A stretch of DNA of 25,310 bases, taken from positions 1 through 25,310 of the forward strand of contig JAAENB010000697.1 in the NCBI GenBank assembly GCA_024224995.1, given 5' to 3'. This document shows, in pieces, positions 1 through 7,149 of this stretch. The notes under the pieces were generated by a model that was given only the letters and a program-made list of their open reading frames with translations, made no database searches and was not told the origin of the DNA. Positions within the stretch are counted from its first letter, which is position 1; each line of letters begins with the position of its first letter. The position numbers and the translations under genes were made by a program. Source of the stretch: a bacterium (GTDB lineage: Bacteria; Spirochaetota; UBA4802; UBA5550).

Positions 1-4
1 GTTG

Positions 5-97
5 ACCCCCGGGCAATATCTTCGGAAACAGGCCCGTAGAGGCGTTGCACTGCAACGTCTCTGAAACCACCCCGGGTAAGATCCCCCGAAAAAGGCT
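5..97. repeat. Palindrome flanked by two imperfect direct repeats
   Basis: Positions 37-63 form an inverted repeat around a single central base (C50): TAGAGGCGTTGCA pairs with TGCAACGTCTCTG, with G-T pairs only at 42/58 and 37/63. On each side lies an imperfect copy of a roughly 27-base unit that begins CCCCGGG and ends with GAAA and AGGC (about 7-33 and 70-97). The core closely resembles a GTAGAGACGTTGCA-type palindrome that I recall as a dispersed intergenic repeat in several environmental bacterial genomes. I cannot confirm that here, and no second copy occurs in this window. No ORF covers it. Confidence 0.55.
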
Positions 98-207
98 CTA
101 TTGAAAAAGAGTTTCTTGAGAGTTCTTTATTGATTACGCCGCTGGTTTTTGTTACTATATAAATAGTTTAATTGGAATTCTTTAAAAAAACAGCGCGGTA
201 TAAGTTA

Positions 208-235
208 TTGACAACACCCTGTGTGGGATTATAAT
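208..235 (+). promoter_or_regulatory. Consensus sigma-70 promoter of the Cys-hairpin gene
   Basis: TTGACA at 208-213 and TATAAT at 230-235 are both exact consensus hexamers, separated by 16 bases. Transcription would start near 242, giving a leader of about 30 bases before the ATG at 272. This is the best-matching promoter seen in the window and suggests strong, simple expression. Confidence 0.8.
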
Positions 236-271
236 ACAATAAAAATATAAACAAAAACAGGATAACAAATA

Positions 272-757
272 ATGAAAATAAAAATAGCTCGTATTGTATT
301 GTGTCCTCTTTTACTGTTAATATCAACATTTAATTTTCAAACCGGCCCCGGTACTGTTCTGGCCACGGACGTGGATCCCGGTCATACCGAATGCCTTGAC
401 CGCTGTAAGGGGTTTGCGGGGCAGGCGAAATACAAGTGTCTGAAAACATGTTTAAGCACTAAAAAAAGATCGGGAATGGGAAAGAAAAAAAAGCCAAATA
501 CCAGCTACAAAGAATGCAGTGAGATATGCAAAATATACAAAGGAGCCGATGGGGTTAAATGCATCAGGATTTGTCTTGATAAAAATAAAAATATGAGTGA
601 TACTACAAAGAAGAAAGTAGACAGGAAACACCGGGTTTGTGGTGAACGATGCAAAGAACTGGTGGGATATAATAAATATAAATGCCTTGAGATGTGTGAA
701 CGGAACCAGAAGCTCCGTAATAAAAGACGCCCGAGATCTTCGCAGAGCGTGTGGTGA
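272..757 (+). CDS. Secreted basic protein with three tandem CX3C-X10-CX3C hairpin modules
   Basis: Function unknown. The N-terminus is a signal peptide (basic start, hydrophobic residues 9-20, likely cleavage near VLA at 29-31). The remainder has twelve cysteines in three identical frames: C41, C45, C56, C60; C82, C86, C97, C101; and C123, C127, C138, C142. The period is exactly 41 residues and each module is C-X3-C-X10-C-X3-C. The 20-residue linkers and the tail are rich in Lys and Arg. Twin CX3C helical hairpins are known from plant alpha-hairpinins, which are antimicrobial or trypsin-inhibitor peptides often cut from multi-module precursors, and from mitochondrial small Tim proteins. That likeness rests on cysteine spacing only. 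An AGGA lies about ten bases before the ATG. A papain-like lipoprotein protease follows 173 bases downstream on the same strand. A role as precursor, inhibitor or toxin is inference. Confidence 0.85.
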   Translation: MKIKIARIVLCPLLLLISTFNFQTGPGTVLATDVDPGHTECLDRCKGFAGQAKYKCLKTCLSTKKRSGMGKKKKPNTSYKECSEICKIYKGADGVKCIRICLDKNKNMSDTTKKKVDRKHRVCGERCKELVGYNKYKCLEMCERNQKLRNKRRPRSSQSVW

Positions 758-787
758 GGGGGAGGTTATCGGTGGCCCTGGGGGCCG

Positions 788-903
788 GGTGATCGGTGAT
801 CGGAGGGGAAAAATAGGTCAGAAACTGATTAGAAAGAGGATTGGGAATAAAAAGAAACTGGTTGCCTGAACTCTGTCAACTGTCAACTGCTAACCGTCAA
901 CTG
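788..903 (+). repeat. Two short heptamer tandem repeats between genes
   Basis: GGTGATC occurs twice in tandem at 788-801. GTCAACT occurs at 875-881, 882-888 and 896-902, with a degenerate unit GCTAACC at 889-895. Both tracts have a 7-base period and lie in the 173-base gap between the Cys-hairpin gene and the protease gene. Heptamer tracts of this kind are known as intergenic STRR repeats in some cyanobacteria. Membership in any named family is not shown here. Confidence 0.7.
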
Positions 904-930
904 ATCTTAGTTTCTTGAGAGAGGATCTCT

Positions 931-2091
931 ATGATAAGAAATATAGTTTGTTTAATAACAATAATCTTTCTAACCCTGATTATTTCATCGTGTGATGATA
1001 AAAATATAAGAAAGGGCACTGATGTACCAGGCAAAACCGAAAAAAAAGATAGAGAAACTCCATCGCGGCGAGGGTCTGGCGCGGACCGGCAGGAGGCAAA
1101 AACAGGGCAAATAGAAAAAATAAAAAAAGAGATCCGGAAGCGGGGATTAAAATTTAAAGTAAAAAAAACAGAAGCTTTGAAATATCAGATAATTGAAATA
1201 ACCGGGTTAACAATTCCCGAAGGACTTGAAAAAGAAGCAGCAGCGCAGAACTCCAGGGCGGAAAAAGACTGGGCACTATACAAAAGAAAATATCACAAAC
1301 ACGTAAAAAGGAACCGGAGAGATAAAGAAAAAAGCAAGTTCGGGACCGATGATTTTGAACAATTCAGCGCAAGTGACAGGGATAACATCGCGACCGATAT
1401 CCACCTGAGCCCCTCACCCGCGCTCAAAGCCTTTTCCTGGGAAGACAGGAAAGTAATAACCGGGATAAAAAACCAGGGAACCTGTGGAAGCTGCTGGGCA
1501 TTTGCCGCAATGGCAGCTTTTGAAGCGAATTATATCATCAGGAATAACAAGGAGGCAGACCTTTCCGAACAGCATGTGCTTGATTGCGCGGTTGACCGGA
1601 ATGGGAGAAAGGCCGGAAGCTGTAATGGGGGATGGTATAAGGGAGTCTTTGATTATTTAAAAAAGAGAAATGCCGTATTAGAAGAAAATTTTCCCTACAG
1701 GGGAAAAGACAGCAGGTGTTTACCAACCAGGGCAGCCAGGTACCGCCTCGCGTTCTGGGGCTTTGTAAAAAATAACGCGGGAATACCTTTGGAAAGGGAG
1801 ATGAAAGAAGCCCTGTGTACCTATGGGCCCCTGACGGCGGCAGTAAAAGTAACCCCGGCATTCCAGGCTTACTCAGGAGGAGTGTTCGATGAGCATGCCC
1901 GGGTAAGAGCGGAAAGGGATGTTAATCATGCCATTGTAATCACAGGATGGGATGATTCCAAAAAGGCATATCGCATAAAAAATTCCTGGGGAAAAGGATG
2001 GGGAGAAAAAGGATACGCCTGGGTTGAATACGGATGTAATAATATCGGTTACGGAGCCGTGTGGATCGTAGCGAACAGGGAACGCCTTTAG
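931..2091 (+). CDS. Lipoprotein papain-family (C1A) cysteine protease
   Basis: Predicted cell-envelope cysteine endopeptidase. Residues 1-21 are a lipoprotein signal peptide ending in IISSC, so C21 is the likely lipidated residue. Residues 22-150 are charged and low in complexity and may act as a tether and propeptide; I see no clear ERFNIN signature. The papain fold starts near F168. It carries Q182 of the oxyanion hole, nucleophile C188 in GTCGSCWAF, the EQHVLDC and GSCNGGW motifs, H333 in VNHAIVITGW and N351 in IKNSWG, so the catalytic triad is complete. At 386 aa it is an ordinary length for a C1A precursor with an extended prosegment. Bacterial C1A enzymes are uncommon compared with eukaryotic ones. 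It follows the Cys-rich secreted protein, which makes that protein a candidate substrate or inhibitor (inference). Confidence 0.93.
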   Translation: MIRNIVCLITIIFLTLIISSCDDKNIRKGTDVPGKTEKKDRETPSRRGSGADRQEAKTGQIEKIKKEIRKRGLKFKVKKTEALKYQIIEITGLTIPEGLEKEAAAQNSRAEKDWALYKRKYHKHVKRNRRDKEKSKFGTDDFEQFSASDRDNIATDIHLSPSPALKAFSWEDRKVITGIKNQGTCGSCWAFAAMAAFEANYIIRNNKEADLSEQHVLDCAVDRNGRKAGSCNGGWYKGVFDYLKKRNAVLEENFPYRGKDSRCLPTRAARYRLAFWGFVKNNAGIPLEREMKEALCTYGPLTAAVKVTPAFQAYSGGVFDEHARVRAERDVNHAIVITGWDDSKKAYRIKNSWGKGWGEKGYAWVEYGCNNIGYGAVWIVANRERL

Positions 2092-2174
2092 GCAATTTTC
2101 TTATTGACTGAATTCTCCTGTACAATACTTTAGCTGAATTAGCTGAGTTGAAAAACCCATTTAAGGAGAAGATC

Positions 2175-2831
2175 ATGAAAAAGAAATATATCAAACAATT
2201 AATTTTTACGGCAGTCCTCATCGCGCTGGCTGTTTCCGTACCGGGATGCAGTGAAACTGAAAAAGCCGCGTCAACGGATATTGAAACTGCTCCCGCGGCC
2301 CCGGTTGTACTAATCAATTCGAATAGCCCAATAATCAAAGCGGATGAAAAGAGCAAGGCAGTAACCTTCCTGGCTGAAGTAAACGGGACATATTTTCACG
2401 CGGCAACACAGTATTGCGCGGTTTTTAAAGACGCTTCAAACGGAAATAAATCTATTTTCCGAAGCCTTGCGGATCATATTTCTTTTTACAAAGCCCTTAA
2501 AAAAATAGGAGCGCAAGCCGGAGCAAAAGGAGATTTACTGGATGTAACAGTCACCTGGAATGGAGCCGGCAAAGAATATACCCTTGACGAAGTAATAAAA
2601 AACAAGAGTGGAAAATCGATTGCCATGCGTTTTTCCGGGAATCCGGAAAAAGCAAAGAAAAAGAAAAACGCCTGCCTTCTCAGCCTTAACAACTCCCCGG
2701 TGAGTGTTGCCGCTAATGAATCCCTGGGTGCGCTGAAAAAGGGAAAAAAAAGCAGCTTCAGGGGAAACCGGGATATTCTGCCTCCTGATATGACCGTTGT
2801 TGCAATCACGGTAAAAGTCAAGAAGTCGTGA
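2175..2831 (+). CDS. YdjY-like lipoprotein
   Basis: Predicted lipoprotein of unknown role. The ATG at 2175 is preferred over an in-frame TTG at 2148 because AAGGAG lies at 2163-2168 and the protein then begins with a normal lipoprotein signal peptide, lipobox VPGC, C25. The body (about residues 40-200) resembles the YdjY domain: a strand-rich start (AVTFLAEVNGTYFH), a helix before KKIGAQAGAKGD, then VTVTWNGAGKEYTLDEVI and a later NACLLSLN segment. YdjY domains occur in exported proteins of uncertain function, some near iron-sulfur electron-transfer genes. No enzyme motif is visible. It lies 83 bases after the protease gene on the same strand and could share its transcript. The domain call is from pattern memory and is moderate. 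Confidence 0.7.
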   Translation: MKKKYIKQLIFTAVLIALAVSVPGCSETEKAASTDIETAPAAPVVLINSNSPIIKADEKSKAVTFLAEVNGTYFHAATQYCAVFKDASNGNKSIFRSLADHISFYKALKKIGAQAGAKGDLLDVTVTWNGAGKEYTLDEVIKNKSGKSIAMRFSGNPEKAKKKKNACLLSLNNSPVSVAANESLGALKKGKKSSFRGNRDILPPDMTVVAITVKVKKS

Positions 2832-2850
2832 CATTAAATGAGACCTTAAA

Positions 2851-2876
2851 AGATATCTCAGATCTGAGAGTTTTTG
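2851..2876. terminator. Candidate terminator between convergent genes
   Basis: TCTCAGATCTGAGA at 2856-2869 is a perfect 14-base palindrome (5-bp stem, GATC loop). On the plus strand it is followed by GTTTTTG, as for a short intrinsic terminator ending the YdjY-like gene. On the minus strand it overlaps the last codons and stop of the glycine C-acetyltransferase gene and is followed a few bases later by CTTTT. The stem is short, so efficiency is doubtful. Confidence 0.45.
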
Positions 2877-4093
2877 AACTTTTTTAATACGCCCAGAACA
2901 TAATTTATGTCATACTCCGTATGATCAGCCGTAACCTGGAAGCGGATCTCTTCATCACCTTTGGGAACAACAGGAAACTTAACCCCTGTAGCTAAAATCC
3001 CGTTTTCAAGCAGGAAATTGACCAGCTTTGTGGTTTTTTCAGTATCCCGCAGCATGAGGGGAACAACAGGGTGCTCGCTTTTTATGATCTCATATTCAAG
3101 ATTGATCACACCCTGTTCGAACAGGGTAATGAGTCTTCTCATTTTTTCCAATAATTCTTTCCCCCTGGTACTGTCCAGAATATCCAGGGCTTTCATTGCG
3201 GCACTCGCTTCGGGAGGAGTAATTGAATTGGAATAGATGTACAGAGGAGCGCTTTCCCGGAGGTATTCAATTATTTTTGAACTTGCCGTAATATACCCGC
3301 CATTTACTCCCAGGGCTTTTCCCAGGGTCGCAATAATGATATCGACTCCTCTGGCTTTTGTGTGTTCTTCGGTACCTCTCCCGGTTTTACCAAAACCGCC
3401 AACACCATGAGAATCATCAACAACAAGAATGACCCCGTCTTCGAACTCATCATTATATTTTTCAGCCATAGGCGCGATCAGGTTAAGAGGGGCGCAATCA
3501 CCTCTCATGCTGAAGACTCCATCGGTAGCTATTATTATACGGTTTGCCTTACCAATGGATTGTTTTATCTTATTTTCCAGGTCTTCCATATCGAGATGCT
3601 TGTATATCTCTTTCCCTTTGGGGCGGGCAAGCCTGGCAGCGTTAATTATGCAATTATGGTTTAATTCGTCGTTAATTATAATCGTTTCATTATCTATCAA
3701 AGCAAATAATGTACCCATTACAGCAGCATAAGCCGAACTGAAAAGCATGGCAGCCTCTCTTTTATGAAAAATAGCCAGTTTCCTTTCTAATTCAACATGG
3801 GGAAAATAAGTACCGCTGATAAATCGGACGGCAGCAGGTCCCGCGCCAAAGCGTTTCGCGCTTTTTTCTTCCGCGTCAATGACTTCTCTTTGTAAAGAAA
3901 GACCCAGGTAAGAATTGGAATTCATTCGAATGAATTCTTTTTCACCATATCTTTCGAGCAGGTAGCGGGGGCCTCTGGGCCCTTGAGCCGGTTTTACCCT
4001 GGTAATAACCGTCTCTTTTCCTTTTAGAGTTCCTTTTTCATTTAACTCACTTAATTTTTTAGTAAGTGCTTTTTCTAATTTGTTAAGCGGCAT
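2858..4093 (-). CDS. kbl: Glycine C-acetyltransferase (2-amino-3-ketobutyrate CoA ligase)
   Basis: PLP-dependent alpha-oxoamine synthase, predicted to split 2-amino-3-ketobutyrate with CoA into glycine and acetyl-CoA in the cytoplasm. At 411 aa it is close to E. coli Kbl. Visible motifs are RFISGTYFPHVELE (substrate-binding loop), DGVFSMRGDCAPL, VVDDSHGVGGFG with D226 and H229 for the cofactor, and ATLGKALG with K259 as the Schiff-base lysine. GGGAG sits about eight bases before the ATG. It lies 62 bases downstream of an SDR-type threonine dehydrogenase on the same strand. That pairing is what separates Kbl from related synthases such as BioF, HemA or Spt, since the fold alone does not. Confidence 0.9.
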   Translation of the reverse strand: MPLNKLEKALTKKLSELNEKGTLKGKETVITRVKPAQGPRGPRYLLERYGEKEFIRMNSNSYLGLSLQREVIDAEEKSAKRFGAGPAAVRFISGTYFPHVELERKLAIFHKREAAMLFSSAYAAVMGTLFALIDNETIIINDELNHNCIINAARLARPKGKEIYKHLDMEDLENKIKQSIGKANRIIIATDGVFSMRGDCAPLNLIAPMAEKYNDEFEDGVILVVDDSHGVGGFGKTGRGTEEHTKARGVDIIIATLGKALGVNGGYITASSKIIEYLRESAPLYIYSNSITPPEASAAMKALDILDSTRGKELLEKMRRLITLFEQGVINLEYEIIKSEHPVVPLMLRDTEKTTKLVNFLLENGILATGVKFPVVPKGDEEIRFQVTADHTEYDINYVLGVLKKFKNSQI

Positions 4094-4155
4094 TTTTGGC
4101 TCCCTATTTTCAGGTTTATGAAGGCTCTTTTAAGCAGAGAAATCCATACTGAATT

Positions 4156-5115
4156 TTATGTACAGCTTTTTTTGGGGGTACTGAGTTTTTCTATCATATC
4201 TTTTGTCATTGATTCAAGGTTGTACTCCGGTTTCCAGCCCCACTCCTTTTGGGCGGCTGAGTCATCCATGTCATCGGGCCATGAGTCGGCTATTTTTTGG
4301 CGAAGAAGATCAATTTCGTAACTTATGGTAAATTCCGGAATTATTTTTTTTATGGCATTGGCGATATTTACCGGCGTAATGCTCATTGCCGCGACATTGA
4401 AAGCGTTCCGGTGCTTGAGTTTTCCGGGATCGGCTTCCATTAAGTCAATGGCTGCTTTTATGGCATCGGGCATATACATCATGTCCAGGTGCGTGTTTCC
4501 TTTAAGATAACAGGTGTATTTTTTTCCTTTAACAGCTTCATAATATATTTCTACCGCGTAATCGGTAGTTCCTCCGCCGGGAGGGGTTTTGTATGAAATA
4601 AGACCGGGATAGCGAACTCCCCTGGTGTCCACGCCAAACCTGGTAAAATAATAATCGCATAGAAGTTCTCCCGCGACTTTGGTTATACCATACATCGTGC
4701 CGGGACGTTGAATGGTATCCTGGGGGGTGTGCTGCAGCGGGGTTGTTGCCCCAAAAGCTCCGATTGAACTGGGGACAAAAATGGAACAGGAAAATTCCCT
4801 GGCTATTTCCAGAATACTATACAAGCCATTCATGTTAACATCCCAGGCAAGCTGCGGCTTTGCTTCAGCAGTTGCCGACAAAATCGCGGCCAGGTGATAG
4901 ATCGTATTGATGGAATATTTTTTTACTATTTTCGTAATACTTTTTTTGTCATTGGTATCGATATAATGAAATGGGCCAGACTCCAGCAGGGATTTGTCCG
5001 GTTCTTTTTTATGCCCCCCTGCGATAACATTTGAGTCACCAAATTTTTTTCGAAGAGCCAGGGTCAGTTCCGAACCGATTTGCCCGGTGGCTCCCGTTAC
5101 CAATACTCTTTGCAT
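4156..5115 (-). CDS. L-threonine 3-dehydrogenase, SDR (GalE-like) type
   Basis: NAD-dependent oxidation of L-threonine to 2-amino-3-ketobutyrate, the substrate of the next gene. The Rossmann motif GATGQIG is at residues 8-14. The catalytic set is S116/S117 in VPSSIGAFG with Y142 and K146 in MYGITK. Family-typical stretches include HLAAILSATAE, RGVRYPGLIS and the C-terminal SWPDDMDDSAAQKEWGW. The 319-aa length fits the short-chain threonine dehydrogenases of Flavobacterium and trypanosomatids rather than the zinc-dependent MDR-type Tdh of E. coli, so the symbol tdh is withheld to avoid confusion. GGAAG lies seven bases before the ATG. The gene is first in a two-gene operon. Confidence 0.92.
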   Translation of the reverse strand: MQRVLVTGATGQIGSELTLALRKKFGDSNVIAGGHKKEPDKSLLESGPFHYIDTNDKKSITKIVKKYSINTIYHLAAILSATAEAKPQLAWDVNMNGLYSILEIAREFSCSIFVPSSIGAFGATTPLQHTPQDTIQRPGTMYGITKVAGELLCDYYFTRFGVDTRGVRYPGLISYKTPPGGGTTDYAVEIYYEAVKGKKYTCYLKGNTHLDMMYMPDAIKAAIDLMEADPGKLKHRNAFNVAAMSITPVNIANAIKKIIPEFTISYEIDLLRQKIADSWPDDMDDSAAQKEWGWKPEYNLESMTKDMIEKLSTPKKSCT

Positions 5116-5155
5116 TTTACTTCCTTTATATTTCTAATATACATGGAAAACTAAT

Positions 5156-5203
5156 GAAAATATATGCCTCCCCCCGCTGAAGGCGGGGGAGGCATATATT
5201 TTC
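5156..5203 (-). promoter_or_regulatory. Long hairpin in the threonine operon leader
   Basis: Positions 5156-5174 pair perfectly with 5185-5203: 19 bp with core GCCTCCCCC/GGGGGAGGC flanked by ATATAT/ATATAT and GAAAA/TTTTC. Bulging one C extends the stem by CCGC/GCGG, leaving a five-base loop. It lies 40 bases upstream of the threonine dehydrogenase start and downstream of that gene's likely promoter, so it would be in the mRNA leader. The run after the stem on the minus strand (ATTAGTTTT) is only weakly U-rich. An attenuator, an mRNA-stabilising stem or a dispersed palindromic repeat are all possible. Confidence 0.6.
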
Positions 5204-5226
5204 GCTGACTTTACATTAATACATTA

Positions 5227-5255
5227 AAGATAACCGGAAATTATCAGAATGTCAA
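5227..5255 (-). promoter_or_regulatory. Candidate promoter of the threonine operon
   Basis: On the minus strand TTGACA (5255-5250) is followed after 17 bases by TATCTT (5232-5227). The start would be near 5220, leaving a leader of about 105 bases that contains the long hairpin at 5156-5203. The rest of the 5116-5467 divergent intergenic region is AT-rich, with a plus-strand promoter candidate at 5380-5408. Confidence 0.5.
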
Positions 5256-5379
5256 AATAAAAATTAGAATATTAATTCTTTAAGTACAAATTTTTATATG
5301 TATGTTTCGGGGAAATTTTCACACTTTTTCTTGTTTTTGTTCAGATAATGTATTATACTATACTCTGTTAATAAAAGAG

Positions 5380-5408
5380 TTGACAATTGCTAAATTTGCC
5401 TGTTTTAT
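5380..5408 (+). promoter_or_regulatory. Candidate promoter of the CsgG-like/pentapeptide gene
   Basis: TTGACA at 5380-5385 is followed after 17 bases by TTTTAT at 5403-5408, a four-of-six match to the -10 consensus. TATTAT overlaps at 5406-5411 with a longer spacer. The start codon at 5468 would be about 50 bases downstream of the transcription start. Confidence 0.5.
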
Positions 5409-5467
5409 TATGCTAGAGTAGTATGTGCATGACACAATTTAACGGGCACCATTACGGGAGTAGTTTT

Positions 5468-6496
5468 ATGAGATCTATTAAACCGGTTTTTACAATTTTA
5501 ATTATACTATTAGCTGTTGGACCGTCTCTATACGCAAAGGGCGGAAAAACGGTCAAGAGCAGGATAGCCGTAATGGAATTTAAGGCAACAGGAGTTTCGG
5601 CAGGAACAGCCAGTAAGGTTTCGGAATTGGTTCGAATTGAAGTCGTAAATACAGGCAAATATATACTCCTCGAAAGAAGCCAGATGGATAAGATATTAAA
5701 AGAGCAGGGCCTGCAGCAGGCTCTGTGTACGGATGAGGACTGCGCTGTTGAGGTTGGAAGGCTTCTTTCCACAAAAAAGATCCTTATTGGGACTGCTATG
5801 CAATTAGGAAGCGTAATGATTTTAACGGCCCGTATTGTTGATATTGAACAGGCCAGCGTGGAACGGGCGGCTAAGGTATCAGTTAAAGATGAAAGTGGAA
5901 TAAGCAGAGCTGTTGGCCGTCTTGTTGAAGAGCTCACCGGGTTAAAGCCCAAAAAGAAGACCATCAAAAAGATAACTAAAGTGGTCGATAAGAAGAATCC
6001 CCCCATGGATATGGATACCGGCGGCGGGCTTGACATGAGTGATATGAATCTTGAAAGAGCAAACCTGAGTGAGCAGGATTTAACCAGGGCCAACCTGGCC
6101 GGGGTAAACCTGGCAAAAGCGAAACTCCGAAACTCAATACTTATAAAGGCAAACATGAAAGAGGCTAATCTTAAAAAAGCCGTACTCATAGGAGCGAATC
6201 TTGAGGGGGCTAATATGGCCCGGACAAACCTTGACAGAGCGGTATTAAAAGAGGCTGTTCTTGAGGGAGCGTACCTGCAAGGAGCCAATATGTACAGAAC
6301 CAACCTTAAAAACGCCGACCTTAAAAACGCCGACCTGCGAGGCGCTAATCTTGAAGGGGCTATTTTAGTTGGCGCAGATCTTGAGGGAGCGAATTTTGAG
6401 AAAGCAGATCTTAAAAAAGCAAGAGTCAATAAAAAATGGAGAATGTTTCTCTTGAAACAAAAACCGCTAAATTATAATAGAATCATATGGAGATAG
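5468..6496 (+). CDS. Exported CsgG-like domain fused to pentapeptide repeats
   Basis: Specific function unknown. The ATG at 5468 is chosen over an in-frame one at 5423 because GGGAG lies just before it and it opens directly with a signal peptide (cleavage near LYA, residue 23). Residues 31-140 resemble the CsgG/curli-assembly-like periplasmic domain: RIAVMEFKATG, VSELVRIEVVNTGKY, LLERSQMDKILKEQGLQ, then CTDEDCAVEVGRLL and TARIVDIEQ. A Lys-rich linker follows (160-180). Residues 193 to about 318 form some 25 consecutive pentapeptide repeats of the A(N/D)LXX type, which fold as a right-handed quadrilateral beta-helix. The C-terminus is basic. CsgG-like domains often sit in outer-membrane or periplasmic complexes. 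The pairing of the two modules is unusual. An envelope scaffold is a guess. Confidence 0.85.
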   Translation: MRSIKPVFTILIILLAVGPSLYAKGGKTVKSRIAVMEFKATGVSAGTASKVSELVRIEVVNTGKYILLERSQMDKILKEQGLQQALCTDEDCAVEVGRLLSTKKILIGTAMQLGSVMILTARIVDIEQASVERAAKVSVKDESGISRAVGRLVEELTGLKPKKKTIKKITKVVDKKNPPMDMDTGGGLDMSDMNLERANLSEQDLTRANLAGVNLAKAKLRNSILIKANMKEANLKKAVLIGANLEGANMARTNLDRAVLKEAVLEGAYLQGANMYRTNLKNADLKNADLRGANLEGAILVGADLEGANFEKADLKKARVNKKWRMFLLKQKPLNYNRIIWR

Positions 6497-6513
6497 GAGG
6501 CTAGTAGGTAATT

Positions 6514-7149
6514 ATGTCAGGTTATGAAGGTCATATGAAGGGGGGGCTTGTCTCCTTTGGTATTCTGTTTTTTTTCCTGTTAATTTTTCAACTAATATTC
6601 GGCTCATTTGCGCTGGTGGAATTTCCCTTATTTTTTGGTTTATGCCTGTTTGGGGCAATGTGGCCCGATTCGGATATTGGAAGTAAAAGCCGGATTGTTG
6701 TTTATATAATTTTTCTCATCATTGACTGCTTTCTTATATTTTTTCTTCAGTATTACAGAGAAGCAGCTATTTTTGGTCTTTTTGCCATGCTTCCGGCAAT
6801 AAGCAAGCACCGGGGCTGGACTCATTCCATACCGTGGATACTCGTTGTTGGACTACCGCTGCTGGCCCCGTCATTTATATTCAAAAACAATGACTTTCTT
6901 GTTGATGTTAAGATCCATACCTACCGGAACCTTATATATGCCGGTGTACCTTATTATCTTTCTTTTTTAGTTGGGGCGGCAAGTCACCTTGTACTGGATA
7001 GAGCGGATTATTTTAAAAAGAAACGGAGTAAAGCGAAAAAAGTACCAAAAGCCGCAAATGAAGGTACTGCTAAAACCGAAAAAGAGTATAAAGCGGCAAG
7101 TAAAAAAACAGTCGTGAAAAAAGCGTCAAAAAAGGGAGCAAAGAAATAA
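6514..7149 (+). CDS. YdjM-family membrane protein, predicted metal-dependent hydrolase
   Basis: Inner-membrane protein of the YdjM/DUF457-like family, annotated as metal-dependent hydrolases on the basis of conserved His and Asp residues; the substrate is unknown. Visible conserved residues are H7 near the start, WPDSD at 50-54, HRGWTH at 99-104 and the pair H158/D162 in SHLVLD. Hydrophobic segments lie at about 11-30, 36-50, 59-78, 85-95, 106-123 and 139-157. The last 45 residues are a Lys/Ala-rich cytoplasmic-type tail (KKTVVKKASKKGAKK), which is atypical for the family. AGGAGG lies at 6495-6500. The next gene starts on the base after this stop codon. Confidence 0.82.
   Translation: MSGYEGHMKGGLVSFGILFFFLLIFQLIFGSFALVEFPLFFGLCLFGAMWPDSDIGSKSRIVVYIIFLIIDCFLIFFLQYYREAAIFGLFAMLPAISKHRGWTHSIPWILVVGLPLLAPSFIFKNNDFLVDVKIHTYRNLIYAGVPYYLSFLVGAASHLVLDRADYFKKKRSKAKKVPKAANEGTAKTEKEYKAASKKTVVKKASKKGAKK

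Noticed and set aside
639..869. A 76-codon plus-strand ORF overlapping the end of the Cys-hairpin gene.
   Set aside because: It is an alternative frame over the cysteine repeats and the heptamer tracts, has no ribosome site and no recognisable protein features.
110..921. A 13-base direct repeat AGTTTCTTGAGAG at 110-122 and 909-921 flanking the Cys-hairpin gene, as for an inserted element.
   Set aside because: Several 13-base matches are expected by chance in 25 kb, and there are no terminal inverted repeats or target-site features.
5452..6429. A 325-codon minus-strand ORF opposite the pentapeptide-repeat gene.
   Set aside because: It is an antisense mirror of the five-residue repeats (regular Ala/Ser/Phe pattern), and the plus frame has a signal peptide and known domains.
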